Source: Crenothrix sp043729335
Lineage (GTDB): Bacteria > Pseudomonadota > Gammaproteobacteria > Methylococcales > Methylomonadaceae
Reading direction: 5' to 3'
Length of the DNA: 64,000 nt
NCBI RefSeq assembly: GCF_043729335.1
Contig: NZ_JAYTLQ010000060.1
Span: 124,001 to 188,000, forward strand
A model generated the notes under the pieces. It saw only the letters and a program-made list of their open reading frames with translations. It did not search any database and was not told the DNA's origin. Made by a program: the position numbers and the translations under genes. Shown piece by piece: positions 25,497 to 34,696 of the stretch (the first letter of the stretch is position 1; each line of letters opens with the position of its first letter).

Positions 25497-26264
25497 TTAA
25501 ACCGCAACGTTATCACTACGTAAATCTTGCAAGTTTTGACGCATCCACGTTTCAGCCTCCGCATTAATATCCTGGGCTTTACGGTCTTTGGTTTCAATCA
25601 TCGGTCCAATTTTTACTTTTATTACCCCTGGGTATTTATAAAAACTGTAGCGTGGCCAAAAATCACCGGCAGTATGAACAAGCGGAATAACCGGATAACC
25701 GGTTTTATGCGCCAGCATAGCGCCGCCGATATTAAATTTATTGACCGTACCCGGTGCAGAACGGGTGCCTTCCGGAAAAATCAATACGCATAAGCCTTCA
25801 TTTAAATAACGTGAACCTTGCTCCAATAAAGAGCGTAATGAGGCACGTTGATTTTTACGGTTAATGACAATAGATTTCAGCGTTAGCAAAGACCAGCCCC
25901 AAATTGGGAAGTACAGCAGTTCGCGTTTAATGACTACCGAATGGGGTGGTAGAAAAATCCGTAATGCCAAAGTTTCCCACGCTGATTGGTGATTGCTGAA
26001 AAAGATGACCGGCTGCGCTGGATCAATATTCTCTAAGCCTTCTACCTTAAAAGTGAGGCCACAGAATACGCGGGTAAACCAGCTAATAATCAAACACCAG
26101 AGCCTGCCAATATACCAACGGTAGGCAAATGGAAAAATCAAGCCGGTAATCAGTAAAATGCCGATAAGGGTGGCAGTTACGAAAATACCAATAAACAACA
26201 GCGCTGAGCCAATCAGGTTTTTGGGTCTAGGGTCTTCTTGTGATGAGGTGTCTTGCTGCGTCAT
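25497..26264 (-). CDS. 1-acyl-sn-glycerol-3-phosphate acyltransferase (PlsC family)
   Basis: A membrane-bound acyltransferase likely to convert lysophosphatidic acid to phosphatidic acid. An N-terminal hydrophobic region (SALLFIGIFVTATLIGILL) anchors it. The active-site block reads SNHQSAWETLAL, an H-x4-E variant of the usual H-x4-D. It is followed by the KRELLYFPIWGW, SIVINRK and FPEGTRSAPG motifs. The start is taken as ATG 26264 (255 residues), which overlaps gmhB by 38 bases; a TTG at 26285 is possible but lacks a ribosome-binding site. Whether it is the main PlsC of the cell or a paralogue cannot be told here. Confidence 0.85.
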   Translation of the reverse strand: MTQQDTSSQEDPRPKNLIGSALLFIGIFVTATLIGILLITGLIFPFAYRWYIGRLWCLIISWFTRVFCGLTFKVEGLENIDPAQPVIFFSNHQSAWETLALRIFLPPHSVVIKRELLYFPIWGWSLLTLKSIVINRKNQRASLRSLLEQGSRYLNEGLCVLIFPEGTRSAPGTVNKFNIGGAMLAHKTGYPVIPLVHTAGDFWPRYSFYKYPGVIKVKIGPMIETKDRKAQDINAEAETWMRQNLQDLRSDNVAV

Positions 26265-26775
26265 ATAAATTATCAAAAATTCCAATGTTAAGGTCAGGAT
26301 GATGCGCCAGGGTTTTTAAGCCCTTGCCGGTTTTTACCAAAATGGGTGTTGCTCCAGCCGCTTGTGCCGCTTGAATGTCACGGTAAGAGTCGCCAATAAA
26401 AACAGTGTCTTTCAGGTCAATTTGTTTTTCTTGTGCAAACTGTTCCAGCAATCCAGGTTTGGGTTTGCGACAGTTGCAATCGCTGTTTGGGCCATGTGGA
26501 CAGCTATAAATAGCATCGATGCTGCCCCCTTGCTCAGCTACCATACGCTGCATTTTGGCATGAATATTTTGTAGCGTATCACTATCCAATAATCCCCGCG
26601 CGATGCCGGATTGATTAGTAATGACCGCCACTTTGTAACCGTGCCGATTAAGTAAAGCAATGGCTTCCAGGCTACCGGTTATAGGTAGCCATTCGTCCGG
26701 TGATTTTATAAAGTGTTCAGAATCGTGGTTGATAACACCGTCTCTATCTAATAAGACATAGCGTTGCCGATCCAT
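26227..26775 (-). CDS. gmhB: D-glycero-beta-D-manno-heptose-1,7-bisphosphate 7-phosphatase GmhB
   Basis: A HAD phosphatase of the histidinol-phosphatase type that acts in ADP-heptose synthesis for the LPS inner core. The nucleophile motif LLDRDGVINHDS is at about residues 7-18, the zinc-binding cysteines are in CPHGPNSDCNCRKPKPG (about residues 92-108), and VFIGDSYRDIQAAQAAG closes the active site. At 182 residues it is a typical length. Downstream of glyS by eight bases and overlapping plsC, it belongs to the glyQ-to-plsC minus-strand run; the glyS-gmhB-plsC order is common in gammaproteobacteria. Confidence 0.93.
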   Translation of the reverse strand: MDRQRYVLLDRDGVINHDSEHFIKSPDEWLPITGSLEAIALLNRHGYKVAVITNQSGIARGLLDSDTLQNIHAKMQRMVAEQGGSIDAIYSCPHGPNSDCNCRKPKPGLLEQFAQEKQIDLKDTVFIGDSYRDIQAAQAAGATPILVKTGKGLKTLAHHPDLNIGIFDNLYDAARHLITRRP

Positions 26776-26783
26776 GCAGGAGC

Positions 26784-28853
26784 TTAAGATTGCAATTTGG
26801 CAATATCAGCACAGGTTAAAAACTGTTCAGATAATAGCGAGAGCAAGCCTAGACGTTTGGCGCGTAAATCCAGATCGTCGGTCATGACCATCACTTGATC
26901 AAAAAACGCATCGACATCATTTTTTAAGTGCGATAAACGATCCAATGTGGCTTGATAATCATGCCTGGCCAATAATGGTGCGATATCGCTGGCGGCCCGT
27001 TGCGCGGCAGCCAGTAATTGTTGTTCTATAGCTTCTGGTAAACCAGCAAGATTATCGGTTATCGGTGCGTCGGATTTTTTCAGCATATTACGGATACGCT
27101 TGTTGGCAGCAGCCAAGCTTTCCGCTTCAGGGCGTTGCCGGAAGGCTTGTACCGCTTGTAAACGCTGCATGAAATCTAAAGGTTCGGCAGGATTGACTGC
27201 GTTTACCGCCTCGAATTCATCGGCGGTGTAACCTTGATCCAAACAATAGCCTTTTAAGCGATCAAATATGAAAGTAATGATTGCGCTTTGAGTTTCTGCC
27301 AGCGTAAAGCTATGTGTGTACAAACCCAGTGAAAAATCGCACAGCTCAGGAATATTCAGTACTAGCTGGTTTTCAATAATCGTTCTTAATACACCCAAAG
27401 CGGCACGCCTTAACGCATACGGGTCTTTATCGCCGGTTGGAATTAATCCCGCACTAAAAATACCGGTTAAGGTATCGATTTTTTCGGCAATAGCCACAAT
27501 TTGGCCAATTTGACTGCTAGCGGTTGGGCTGCCGGATTGCTTAGGGAAATAATGTTCCTCAATTGCCCAGGCGACCTCTTTGGGTTCGTTGTCTGCCAAG
27601 GCGTAATAACGTCCCATAATGCCTTGCAGGTTGCCGAATTCACCGACCATATTGGTCATTAAATCTGCTTTAGCCAAAAATGCTGCACGTTTGGCCAGCG
27701 TTACATCGGCATTAAGTTTAGTGGCGATAAATTCAGCCAGCTTGCTAACACGTTCAGTTTTTTCAGCTACCGTGCCCAATTTTTCCTGAAATACCACGCT
27801 AGACAGGCTAGAAACGTGATCTGCCAAGCTTGATTTACGGTCTTGATTCCAGAAAAATTCAGCATCAGTCAGGCGCGGGGTAATCACACGCTCGTTACCT
27901 TGTTGGATGGATTCGGGGCGGGTGCTTTCGATATTGCTGAAGGTAATGAAGTAAGGCAACAAGCACCCGTCAGCATTTTTAACCGGAAAGTATTTCTGGT
28001 TAGTTTGCATGGTGGTAATCAGTACTTCTGCGGGTAATGCCAAAAAGCGTGGATCAAACGTGCCGGTGATGGGCACTGGCCATTCGTTTAAGGCGGCAAT
28101 TTCTTCCAGTAAATCTTCTTCAATATGCGCGATGCCTTTGACAGCCGCTGCGGCTTGTTCGGCAGCACTACGGATGATGGCTTTGCGCTGTTCGACATCA
28201 GCAATGACTTTGCCTTGTTGGTACAAAGTATCTGCGTACAGTGCGGAATTGCTGATGGTAATGTGTTGCGGTGCATGGAAACGGTGGCCTTGCGAGGTCA
28301 TGCCGGCTTTTAATCCCAGAATCTCAGCATTGATTAATTTATCTCCATACGACAAAAATGCCCAGTGTACCGGCCTTACAAATTCTATGTGCGAGCTACC
28401 CCAGCGCATACGCTTGGCAATGGGTAATTCTGCAATGCTTTTGCGGATTATCCCGGTAACCAGGTTTTCGGTGGCTTGGCCTTTGACAACTTCAGTAAAG
28501 CTTAGCCATTCGCCTTTGTCGGTTTTTAAGCGTCCCAGTTGCTCAAAGGTTGTGCCGCAACTTAACGCAAAACCAAGGGCGGCTTTGCTGGGTGTGCCAT
28601 CGGGTGCAAAGGCGGCTTGTATGGCGGGGCCGCGCTTTTCTACAGTCTTATCGGGTTGGTTGGCAGACAGGTTTTCAATAAACACAGCCAGTCTTCTGGG
28701 AGTGGCATAGGCTTTGCTGGCAGTAAAAGTAAGTTCGGCGGAAGTTAGGCTCTGTACAATGTTATATAACAATGTATTGCTTAATTTCAGTAAGGTCTTG
28801 GGGGGTAATTCTTCCGAACCTAATTCAAAAAGTAAATGTTTTTTATCTGACAC
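26784..28853 (-). CDS. glyS: Glycine--tRNA ligase beta subunit
   Basis: The large subunit of the bacterial alpha2-beta2 glycyl-tRNA synthetase; it binds tRNA and supports aminoacylation by GlyQ. The 689-residue protein starts LLFELGSEELPPK, the standard N-terminus, has the HD-like central domain (LAKADLMTNMVGEFGNLQG) and ends with the anticodon-binding domain. In nearly all proteobacteria glyS follows glyQ directly. Here two unrelated genes (28864-30484) lie between them on the same strand, and glyS starts only ten bases after the second. Confidence 0.97.
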   Translation of the reverse strand: MSDKKHLLFELGSEELPPKTLLKLSNTLLYNIVQSLTSAELTFTASKAYATPRRLAVFIENLSANQPDKTVEKRGPAIQAAFAPDGTPSKAALGFALSCGTTFEQLGRLKTDKGEWLSFTEVVKGQATENLVTGIIRKSIAELPIAKRMRWGSSHIEFVRPVHWAFLSYGDKLINAEILGLKAGMTSQGHRFHAPQHITISNSALYADTLYQQGKVIADVEQRKAIIRSAAEQAAAAVKGIAHIEEDLLEEIAALNEWPVPITGTFDPRFLALPAEVLITTMQTNQKYFPVKNADGCLLPYFITFSNIESTRPESIQQGNERVITPRLTDAEFFWNQDRKSSLADHVSSLSSVVFQEKLGTVAEKTERVSKLAEFIATKLNADVTLAKRAAFLAKADLMTNMVGEFGNLQGIMGRYYALADNEPKEVAWAIEEHYFPKQSGSPTASSQIGQIVAIAEKIDTLTGIFSAGLIPTGDKDPYALRRAALGVLRTIIENQLVLNIPELCDFSLGLYTHSFTLAETQSAIITFIFDRLKGYCLDQGYTADEFEAVNAVNPAEPLDFMQRLQAVQAFRQRPEAESLAAANKRIRNMLKKSDAPITDNLAGLPEAIEQQLLAAAQRAASDIAPLLARHDYQATLDRLSHLKNDVDAFFDQVMVMTDDLDLRAKRLGLLSLLSEQFLTCADIAKLQS

Positions 28854-28863
28854 GGGAATCTCT

Positions 28864-29409
28864 TTAATATTTAAGACGGTTTAGTTCGTTGCAAGCATGG
28901 TGTAAAGATGATGGCGCATTTTCTGGCAAGCCATTAATACAGATTTCTTCTTTTAGTCTTTTGGCAAATTCTGTAGGCTTAGTATTTCTATACTGATTTT
29001 TGTAATCGGTAATTTGGCATTGTTCGTTTGGTTTCTCAACGCTGGCATTACCTGTGTCAATATAAAAAAACCATGATTCAATGTTTCGAACAGGAGAAAA
29101 TATTAAAATAGTTTCATTGGCCAAAGGTGCGTATTTTTGATATAAACTTCTAGCATTATTGGTAGTGTCATCATCTATAATAACTACCAAAATATAATCT
29201 AAATGATTTACTTTACTATGGAAAGCTTTGACTTCTGTTTCATAATTTTCTATTACGTATTTCGCTCCAGAACCTACACTGCGACCTTTAGGATTATATT
29301 TCCCTCTTATTTTTCTATTATTAAACCCTAGTAATTCAAGATATTTTCTAGCGAAATGATAATGAACGGTATCCTCGCACAATATAAATACTTGTGCTGC
29401 ACTATTCAT
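28864..29409 (-). CDS. TOPRIM-like protein, partner of the adjacent AAA ATPase (putative defence effector)
   Basis: A 181-residue protein of no named family I can fix. It has the layout of a TOPRIM-type nuclease: an N-terminal strand ending in glutamate (VFILCEDT, Glu12), then a strand with acidic cluster IIDDD (Asp79-81), then SPVRNIESWFF (about residues 105-115), which recalls the conserved IE-W element of RloB/DUF4276-like proteins. Its start overlaps the ATPase gene by eight bases, so the two are a unit. Base composition is clearly more AT-rich than glyS and glyQ, suggesting transfer. By analogy with ATPase plus TOPRIM pairs such as PARIS or AbiL it may be a phage-defence effector; this is inference. 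Confidence 0.6.
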   Translation of the reverse strand: MNSAAQVFILCEDTVHYHFARKYLELLGFNNRKIRGKYNPKGRSVGSGAKYVIENYETEVKAFHSKVNHLDYILVVIIDDDTTNNARSLYQKYAPLANETILIFSPVRNIESWFFYIDTGNASVEKPNEQCQITDYKNQYRNTKPTEFAKRLKEEICINGLPENAPSSLHHACNELNRLKY

Positions 29410-30484
29410 AAATCCAACCGCGCTCTATAAGTTCAGCGATAGAAAGCCCGCTTTCATTCTCTGGATTAATTTTTTGTATTCTGGTTAAGTTATTCTCTTT
29501 ACTAAACCAATAGCCAGAATCATTTGCCAATAAGTTGATAATTTTTGGATGATGTGAAATTAGCAGCACTTGTAAATTTCGTTCCGCACATTGGTCATAG
29601 AGTGTGTCAAACCAAGGCTGAATTTCAGGTAAGGCTAAAAAGTTTTCAGGCTCATCAATACAAATAATTGAATTATTAGGTGTACAATAAATCGAAGTAT
29701 ATAAAGCAATTAATACTTTTTGGCCTTCTGAAAGCTCATCGAAATCGTAGCTGATTATTTCTTTTTCGTTAGATAGGTTTTTAAAATCAACAACTAATAC
29801 TTTCGATCGACCTACTGGCTCAATTCTGAAATAGTCAAATCCTGGCAAAATCGTAGGTAAGCTTTTTTCAAGTATTGATAATTGTTTTCGGTAGTTTTCG
29901 TTTAAATGAGCAAACCAATCAGTAAAATTTGAAAAATCGTTTTTAATATTTGGGCTAGGTTTATCAATCATTGAAACCATGCTATATGGGTTAATTCTTA
30001 CTATAAATATTGTCTGTAAGTATCCCCAAAAAGACCTTGCTTTATGAATAATTTCTGAATCACCAGCTACACCAGAGCGGTATATACAAGAACGGCCATT
30101 GTCGAAACCAATTTCTTGGGCGGCATCGTACAATTTTTGGTTTTTGTAGTATAAAGTTTCTTCTACAATTTTAACATCTTGATTAGGGTAAGCGCCTAAA
30201 TCTAAAGTAAGTGCATACTTATAAACCTCTCCTTTTATTTGAATATCCATTTCAAACTTTAAGTTTTCTGATTCACGCTGTAGCCAGCGAGTTTTATCTG
30301 AGTTTTTAAATACATTTACTATTTTTTTCTCGTCTAAAACCAAGTCAATTACTTTTTTTAAAACCTCAAAAACTGTAGACTTTCCCGATCCATTTGCCCC
30401 CAAAAAAAGGCTAATATCTTTATCAAAGTTAATTTCAAAATTAACTAAACATTTGTAATTATGGACATACAGTCTTTTTAACAT
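29402..30484 (-). CDS. AAA/ABC-type ATPase of the OLD/AAA15 kind (putative defence sensor)
   Basis: A 360-residue SMC/ABC-like ATPase. Walker A is GANGSGKST (about residues 30-38), preceded by the typical start LYVHNYKCLVNFEINF. The signature is DELSEGQKVLIALY, Walker B is IICIDEPENFLALP, and the switch is LISHHPKII. Such proteins are seen as the ATPase half of two-gene defence systems (AriA of PARIS, RloA/AbiLi, OLD-like). It starts 12 bases after the glyQ stop and overlaps the TOPRIM-like gene by eight bases. A 60-base hand count inside it gave 28% G+C, against 45% in glyS, consistent with foreign origin. Confidence 0.82.
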   Translation of the reverse strand: MLKRLYVHNYKCLVNFEINFDKDISLFLGANGSGKSTVFEVLKKVIDLVLDEKKIVNVFKNSDKTRWLQRESENLKFEMDIQIKGEVYKYALTLDLGAYPNQDVKIVEETLYYKNQKLYDAAQEIGFDNGRSCIYRSGVAGDSEIIHKARSFWGYLQTIFIVRINPYSMVSMIDKPSPNIKNDFSNFTDWFAHLNENYRKQLSILEKSLPTILPGFDYFRIEPVGRSKVLVVDFKNLSNEKEIISYDFDELSEGQKVLIALYTSIYCTPNNSIICIDEPENFLALPEIQPWFDTLYDQCAERNLQVLLISHHPKIINLLANDSGYWFSKENNLTRIQKINPENESGLSIAELIERGWIYE

Positions 30485-30496
30485 AATAGTTAATAT

Positions 30497-31405
30497 TTAA
30501 CTAGTTTGGCACATTGGAAAACCCAACGACTCCCGCCGAGTATAATAAGCCTCAGCCACAGCCCTTGACAGCGTCCTAACCCTTAAAATATAACGCTGGC
30601 GCTCAGTAACGGAAATAGCATGACGCGCATCCAGTAAATTAAACGTGTGCGAGGCTTTTAACACCATTTCGTAAGCCGGTAAAGGCAGATTAAGTTCGAT
30701 AAGCTTCTGGCATTCTTGTTCATAAGTATTAAAACATTGGAACAGAAAATCTACATTGGCATGGTCAAAATTGTAAGCCGACATTTCCACTTCGTTCTGG
30801 TGGAAAACGTCGCCGTAAGTTACAACACCGTGGCGGGTTTTAGTCCACACTAAATCGAAAACGCTTTTAACGCCTTGCAGGTACATGGCCAGACGTTCCA
30901 GACCATAAGTGATTTCACCGGTAACGGGACGGCATTCTAATCCCCCCACTTGCTGAAAATAAGTAAACTGCGTGACTTCCATGCCATTAAGCCAGACTTC
31001 CCAGCCTAAACCCCAAGCCCCCAGGGTAGGGGATTCCCAATTGTCTTCTACAAAACGGATGTCATGCTCCAGTAAATCAAAACCTAAATGCCGTAGCGAA
31101 CCTAAATACAATTCTTGAATATCGCCCGGGGAAGGCTTGAGCATGACTTGATACTGATAATAATGCTGTAGGCGATTTGGATTTTCACCAAACCGGCCAT
31201 CGGTCGGGCGACGTGATGGCTGTACGTAAGCGGTATTCCAGGGTTCGGGGCCAATGGCGCGTAAAAAAGTGGCGGGATGAAAAGTCCCTGCGCCTACTTC
31301 TTGATCTAAAGGTTGTAACAAAATACAGCCCTGGTTTGACCAGTATTCCTGCAAAGCTAGAATAAGTCCTTGAAAAGTAGATGAATCGTTGTTAGCACTC
31401 GGCAC
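30497..31405 (-). CDS. glyQ: Glycine--tRNA ligase alpha subunit
   Basis: The catalytic subunit of glycyl-tRNA synthetase. The block STFQGLILALQEYWSNQGC and the class II motifs (PTDGRFGENPNRLQHYYQ, EVWLNGMEVTQFTYFQQ) are highly conserved. The start is taken as GTG 31405, giving 302 residues (E. coli has 303). A longer frame opens at TTG 31441, but that codon overlaps a TATAAT box (31446-31441) and adds 12 unconserved residues; GTG 31414 is a further option. It heads the operon that also carries the inserted ATPase/TOPRIM pair, glyS, gmhB and plsC. Confidence 0.95.
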   Translation of the reverse strand: MPSANNDSSTFQGLILALQEYWSNQGCILLQPLDQEVGAGTFHPATFLRAIGPEPWNTAYVQPSRRPTDGRFGENPNRLQHYYQYQVMLKPSPGDIQELYLGSLRHLGFDLLEHDIRFVEDNWESPTLGAWGLGWEVWLNGMEVTQFTYFQQVGGLECRPVTGEITYGLERLAMYLQGVKSVFDLVWTKTRHGVVTYGDVFHQNEVEMSAYNFDHANVDFLFQCFNTYEQECQKLIELNLPLPAYEMVLKASHTFNLLDARHAISVTERQRYILRVRTLSRAVAEAYYTRRESLGFPMCQTS

Positions 31406-31440
31406 GGCAATCACATAGGTTTGGCGAATAATTGGCGGCA

Positions 31441-31446
31441 ATTATA
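31441..31446 (-). promoter_or_regulatory. Possible -10 box of the glyQ operon
   Basis: A perfect TATAAT on the minus strand would start transcription near 31433 and leave a short leader before GTG 31405. No good -35 match was found at 16-18 bases spacing, so confidence is low. Confidence 0.3.
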
Positions 31447-31582
31447 GCGTAAATACTCAAACGGGTGTTTTAAAAGTCAGCTATTGGCGGGCTGTATGTG
31501 TTAATAGTTGACGATTAATTACAACACATCTATGCAAATCGGTAAAATAGCGCCATTAACAAATTTTTATAGGAATAAAAAC

Positions 31583-34081
31583 ATGGCAGATAAACCGCTT
31601 AAAAAAACGACACCCAAAGCTAAAATTACCATATTTACGCCATTGGGTATGGAGCCTAAACATTTAGTCAGTGATTTTAAAAGAAATTACAATTATCGAT
31701 TAGGCAGGGATGAGCAAAGTCAATCACCTTTGTATGCTTACGAAGCCCTATCTTTTGCGATTAACGACCGATTGATAGAGCGCTGGAAAAAAACCCACAA
31801 TGCCTACGGTAGAGAAGACTGTAAACGCGCTTACTATTTATCAATGGAATTTTTAATGGGCCGCACTCTAAGTAATGCCATGCTTAATCTGGGTGTTGAT
31901 GACGTGGCGAAAAAAGCGATGTATAACGTCGGACTGGAAATTGAAGAGCTGGTAGAAAACGAGCCGGACGCGGGTTTAGGTAACGGCGGCTTAGGACGTT
32001 TGGCCGCTTGTTTTATTGATAGCTGTGCAACTTTGCGTTTGCCAGTAACCGGTTATGGCTTGCGTTATGAATACGGCATGTTCTCTCAGCTTATTATTAA
32101 TGGTGAGCAAGTCGAAAAAGCAGATCATTGGTTGCGTAACGGTAACGTGTGGGAAATTGAACGCCCTGAATATACCCATAGAATTAGATTTGGCGGTCGC
32201 ACAGAGCTACACACCGATGAACACGGGCAAACACGCGTGTGTTGGCTAGATACCCGCGACGTACTGGCAGTACCTTATGATACGCCTATCCCAGGTTATC
32301 GTAATGGTACCGTTAATACCTTGCGTTTATGGAAGGCAGAGGCCACTGAAGAGTTTAATCTGGACGAATTTAATGCCGGAGATTACGCCGAAGCCGTCGC
32401 CGCCAAAAATATGGCTGAAAACATTACCATGGTGCTGTATCCCAATGATGCCAACGAAAACGGCAAGGCGTTGCGGTTACGGCAGCAATATTTATTGGCT
32501 TCTGCCAGTTTGCAAGATGTGATTGCGCACTGGGTAAGTCGGCACGGTCACGATTTTTCCAAGTTTGCCGAAAAAAATTGTTTTCAGTTAAACGATACCC
32601 ATCCCAGTATTGCCGTTGCAGAATTAATGCGCTTGCTGGTAGATATACAAGGTTTAAATTGGGATGATGCCTGGGCGATTACCCGCAATACGATGGCCTA
32701 TACCAACCATACTTTGCTGCCGGAAGCCCTGGAGCGCTGGTCGGTTAATTTGTTCAGGCAATTGCTGCCCCGTCTCATGGAAATTATCTTTGAGATTAAT
32801 GCCCATTTCATGGGGGAGGTGTCGGCACATTGGCCCGGCGATCATGAGCGATTGGCGCGGATGTCTTTGGTTGAAGAGGGCGGTGAGCAGCATTTTAGAA
32901 TGGCGTATTTGGCCATTGTGGGCAGTTATTCTGTTAATGGCGTTGCGGCACTGCACTCTAAGTTGTTACAGCAAGGCTTGTTCCGTGATTTTTACGAGTT
33001 GTGGCCAGGAAAATTCAATAATAAAACCAATGGTGTCACGCCAAGGCGTTGGCTTGCCGCCTGTAATCCGGAATTGGCTGAGTTGATTACCGAAACTATT
33101 GGCGATGGTTGGATTACTGATTTATCGTTATTGAAAAAACTGGAAGCTTTTGCGGATGACAAAGCGTTCCATAAGCGTTGGCAGCAAGTACAGCAAAGCG
33201 CCAAGCAACGTTTGGTAGATTACAAAAAAACCGAGCACGGTATTGATTTGGACGTTAATGCCTTGTTTGATGTGCAGGTTAAGCGTATTCATGAATACAA
33301 GCGTCAATTGCTGAATGTGCTGCATGTTATACATCTGTATGATCGCATTAAGCGCGGTGATACGGCTAATTTAACTGATCGCTGTGTGTTGATTGGTGGC
33401 AAGGCTGCGCCTGGTTATTTTATGGCAAAACGCATTATCAAGTTCATCAATAATGTTGCGCATGTTATCAACACTGATCCCGATGTCGGCAGTAAATTAA
33501 AACTGATTTTTCTGTCTAATTATCGGGTAACAGCCATGGAAAAAATTTGTCCTGGGGCTGATTTGTCAGAACAGATTTCAACCGCTGGTAAAGAAGCCTC
33601 AGGTACCGGCAACATGAAGTTTATGATGAATGGCGCTTTAACCATAGGCACATTGGACGGTGCCAATATTGAAATCCGTGAAGAAGTGGGTGATGATAAT
33701 TTCTTTTTGTTTGGTTTAACAGAAGATCAGGTTCAAGACATGAGCCAACATTATGATCCTGTAGCCATTGTCAATCAGGATGACGATTTACAACGCGTGA
33801 TTAATCTTATTGAATGTGGACATTTTAACCAGTTTGAACCGGGTATATTTGATGTCATTTTAAGTTCGTTGAAAAACCCCCATGATCCTTGGATGACGAT
33901 TGCCGATTTCCGTAGTTTTGTCGATGCTCAAAAACGTGTAGAAACGGCTTACCAGGACAAAGAGCGCTGGACGCGCATGAGTATTTTAAATTGTGCAGCT
34001 AGCGGCAAGTTTTCCACTGACCGGACTATTAGTGAATATAACAATGAGATTTGGAAGTTGACACCGGTTACTGTTAACTGA
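31583..34081 (+). CDS. glgP: Glycogen/alpha-glucan phosphorylase
   Basis: A PLP enzyme that releases glucose-1-phosphate from glycogen. From ATG 31583 the product is 832 residues, as for E. coli phosphorylases; AGGA at 31571-31574 supports this start, and the frame is open upstream to 31508 without conserved sequence. Family blocks include YYLSMEFLMGRTL, NGGLGRLAACF, VKRIHEYKRQLLN and the PLP-lysine region EASGTGNMKFMMNGALTIGT. No other glycogen gene is adjacent; trmL follows with a one-base overlap. Confidence 0.96.
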   Translation: MADKPLKKTTPKAKITIFTPLGMEPKHLVSDFKRNYNYRLGRDEQSQSPLYAYEALSFAINDRLIERWKKTHNAYGREDCKRAYYLSMEFLMGRTLSNAMLNLGVDDVAKKAMYNVGLEIEELVENEPDAGLGNGGLGRLAACFIDSCATLRLPVTGYGLRYEYGMFSQLIINGEQVEKADHWLRNGNVWEIERPEYTHRIRFGGRTELHTDEHGQTRVCWLDTRDVLAVPYDTPIPGYRNGTVNTLRLWKAEATEEFNLDEFNAGDYAEAVAAKNMAENITMVLYPNDANENGKALRLRQQYLLASASLQDVIAHWVSRHGHDFSKFAEKNCFQLNDTHPSIAVAELMRLLVDIQGLNWDDAWAITRNTMAYTNHTLLPEALERWSVNLFRQLLPRLMEIIFEINAHFMGEVSAHWPGDHERLARMSLVEEGGEQHFRMAYLAIVGSYSVNGVAALHSKLLQQGLFRDFYELWPGKFNNKTNGVTPRRWLAACNPELAELITETIGDGWITDLSLLKKLEAFADDKAFHKRWQQVQQSAKQRLVDYKKTEHGIDLDVNALFDVQVKRIHEYKRQLLNVLHVIHLYDRIKRGDTANLTDRCVLIGGKAAPGYFMAKRIIKFINNVAHVINTDPDVGSKLKLIFLSNYRVTAMEKICPGADLSEQISTAGKEASGTGNMKFMMNGALTIGTLDGANIEIREEVGDDNFFLFGLTEDQVQDMSQHYDPVAIVNQDDDLQRVINLIECGHFNQFEPGIFDVILSSLKNPHDPWMTIADFRSFVDAQKRVETAYQDKERWTRMSILNCAASGKFSTDRTISEYNNEIWKLTPVTVN

Positions 34082-34551
34082 TGTTTCATATTGTGTTGTA
34101 TGAGCCGGAAATTCCAGCGAATACGGGCAATATTATTCGGCTTTGTGCCAATGCCGGGGCGCAATTACATCTCATTAAACCTCTGGGGTTTGAGCTGGAT
34201 GATAAACGATTGCGCCGTGCAGGCCTTGATTATCACGAATGGGTTTCTGTCAAACAGCATGATTCACTGGCGCAGTTTATGGCCAGTGAAACGCCTAAAC
34301 GTTTGTTCGCCTTAACGACCAAAGCTCAGGCAATTGTGAGTGATGTTTGTTTTCAGGCGCAGGATGCTTTTTTGTTTGGTCCAGAAACGCGTGGTTTACC
34401 TGCGGATGTATTAACGGATGTCGGTGCTGAAAATTGTTTGTATTTGCCGATGCAGGCAAAGAGCCGGAGCCTGAATTTATCTAACACGGTGGCTATTGTT
34501 TTATACGAGGCATGGCGTCAACACGATTTTGTCGGCGCCTTAATTAAATAA
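34081..34551 (+). CDS. trmL: tRNA (cytidine(34)-2'-O)-methyltransferase TrmL
   Basis: A SPOUT-family enzyme that methylates the wobble ribose of tRNA-Leu. The 156 residues begin MFHIVLYEPEIPANTGNIIR, and the trefoil-knot SAM-binding elements FGPETRGLP and the final LNLSNTVAIVLYE are clear. Length equals E. coli TrmL (157). The ATG overlaps the glgP TGA by one base (TGATG), so it is the second gene of a two-gene operon with no obvious functional tie. Confidence 0.95.
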   Translation: MFHIVLYEPEIPANTGNIIRLCANAGAQLHLIKPLGFELDDKRLRRAGLDYHEWVSVKQHDSLAQFMASETPKRLFALTTKAQAIVSDVCFQAQDAFLFGPETRGLPADVLTDVGAENCLYLPMQAKSRSLNLSNTVAIVLYEAWRQHDFVGALIK

Positions 34552-34696
34552 TGTCTTGCTGACGATTGCAATGAACCTACCGGCTAAATTAAGGTCAGGT
34601 TAAAGTAATGTTGTTTCCTTGTTAGTCGTTGCTGGCGTTTAAAAACGGCGGCGGCTCCTGGATTTTCAGTGGAATGAAAATAATATGTGTATTTAA

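Noticed and set aside
28009..28710. A 233-codon open frame on the + strand
   Set aside because: It lies wholly antisense to glyS, which is strongly conserved; the frame has no recognisable motif and is a codon-bias shadow.
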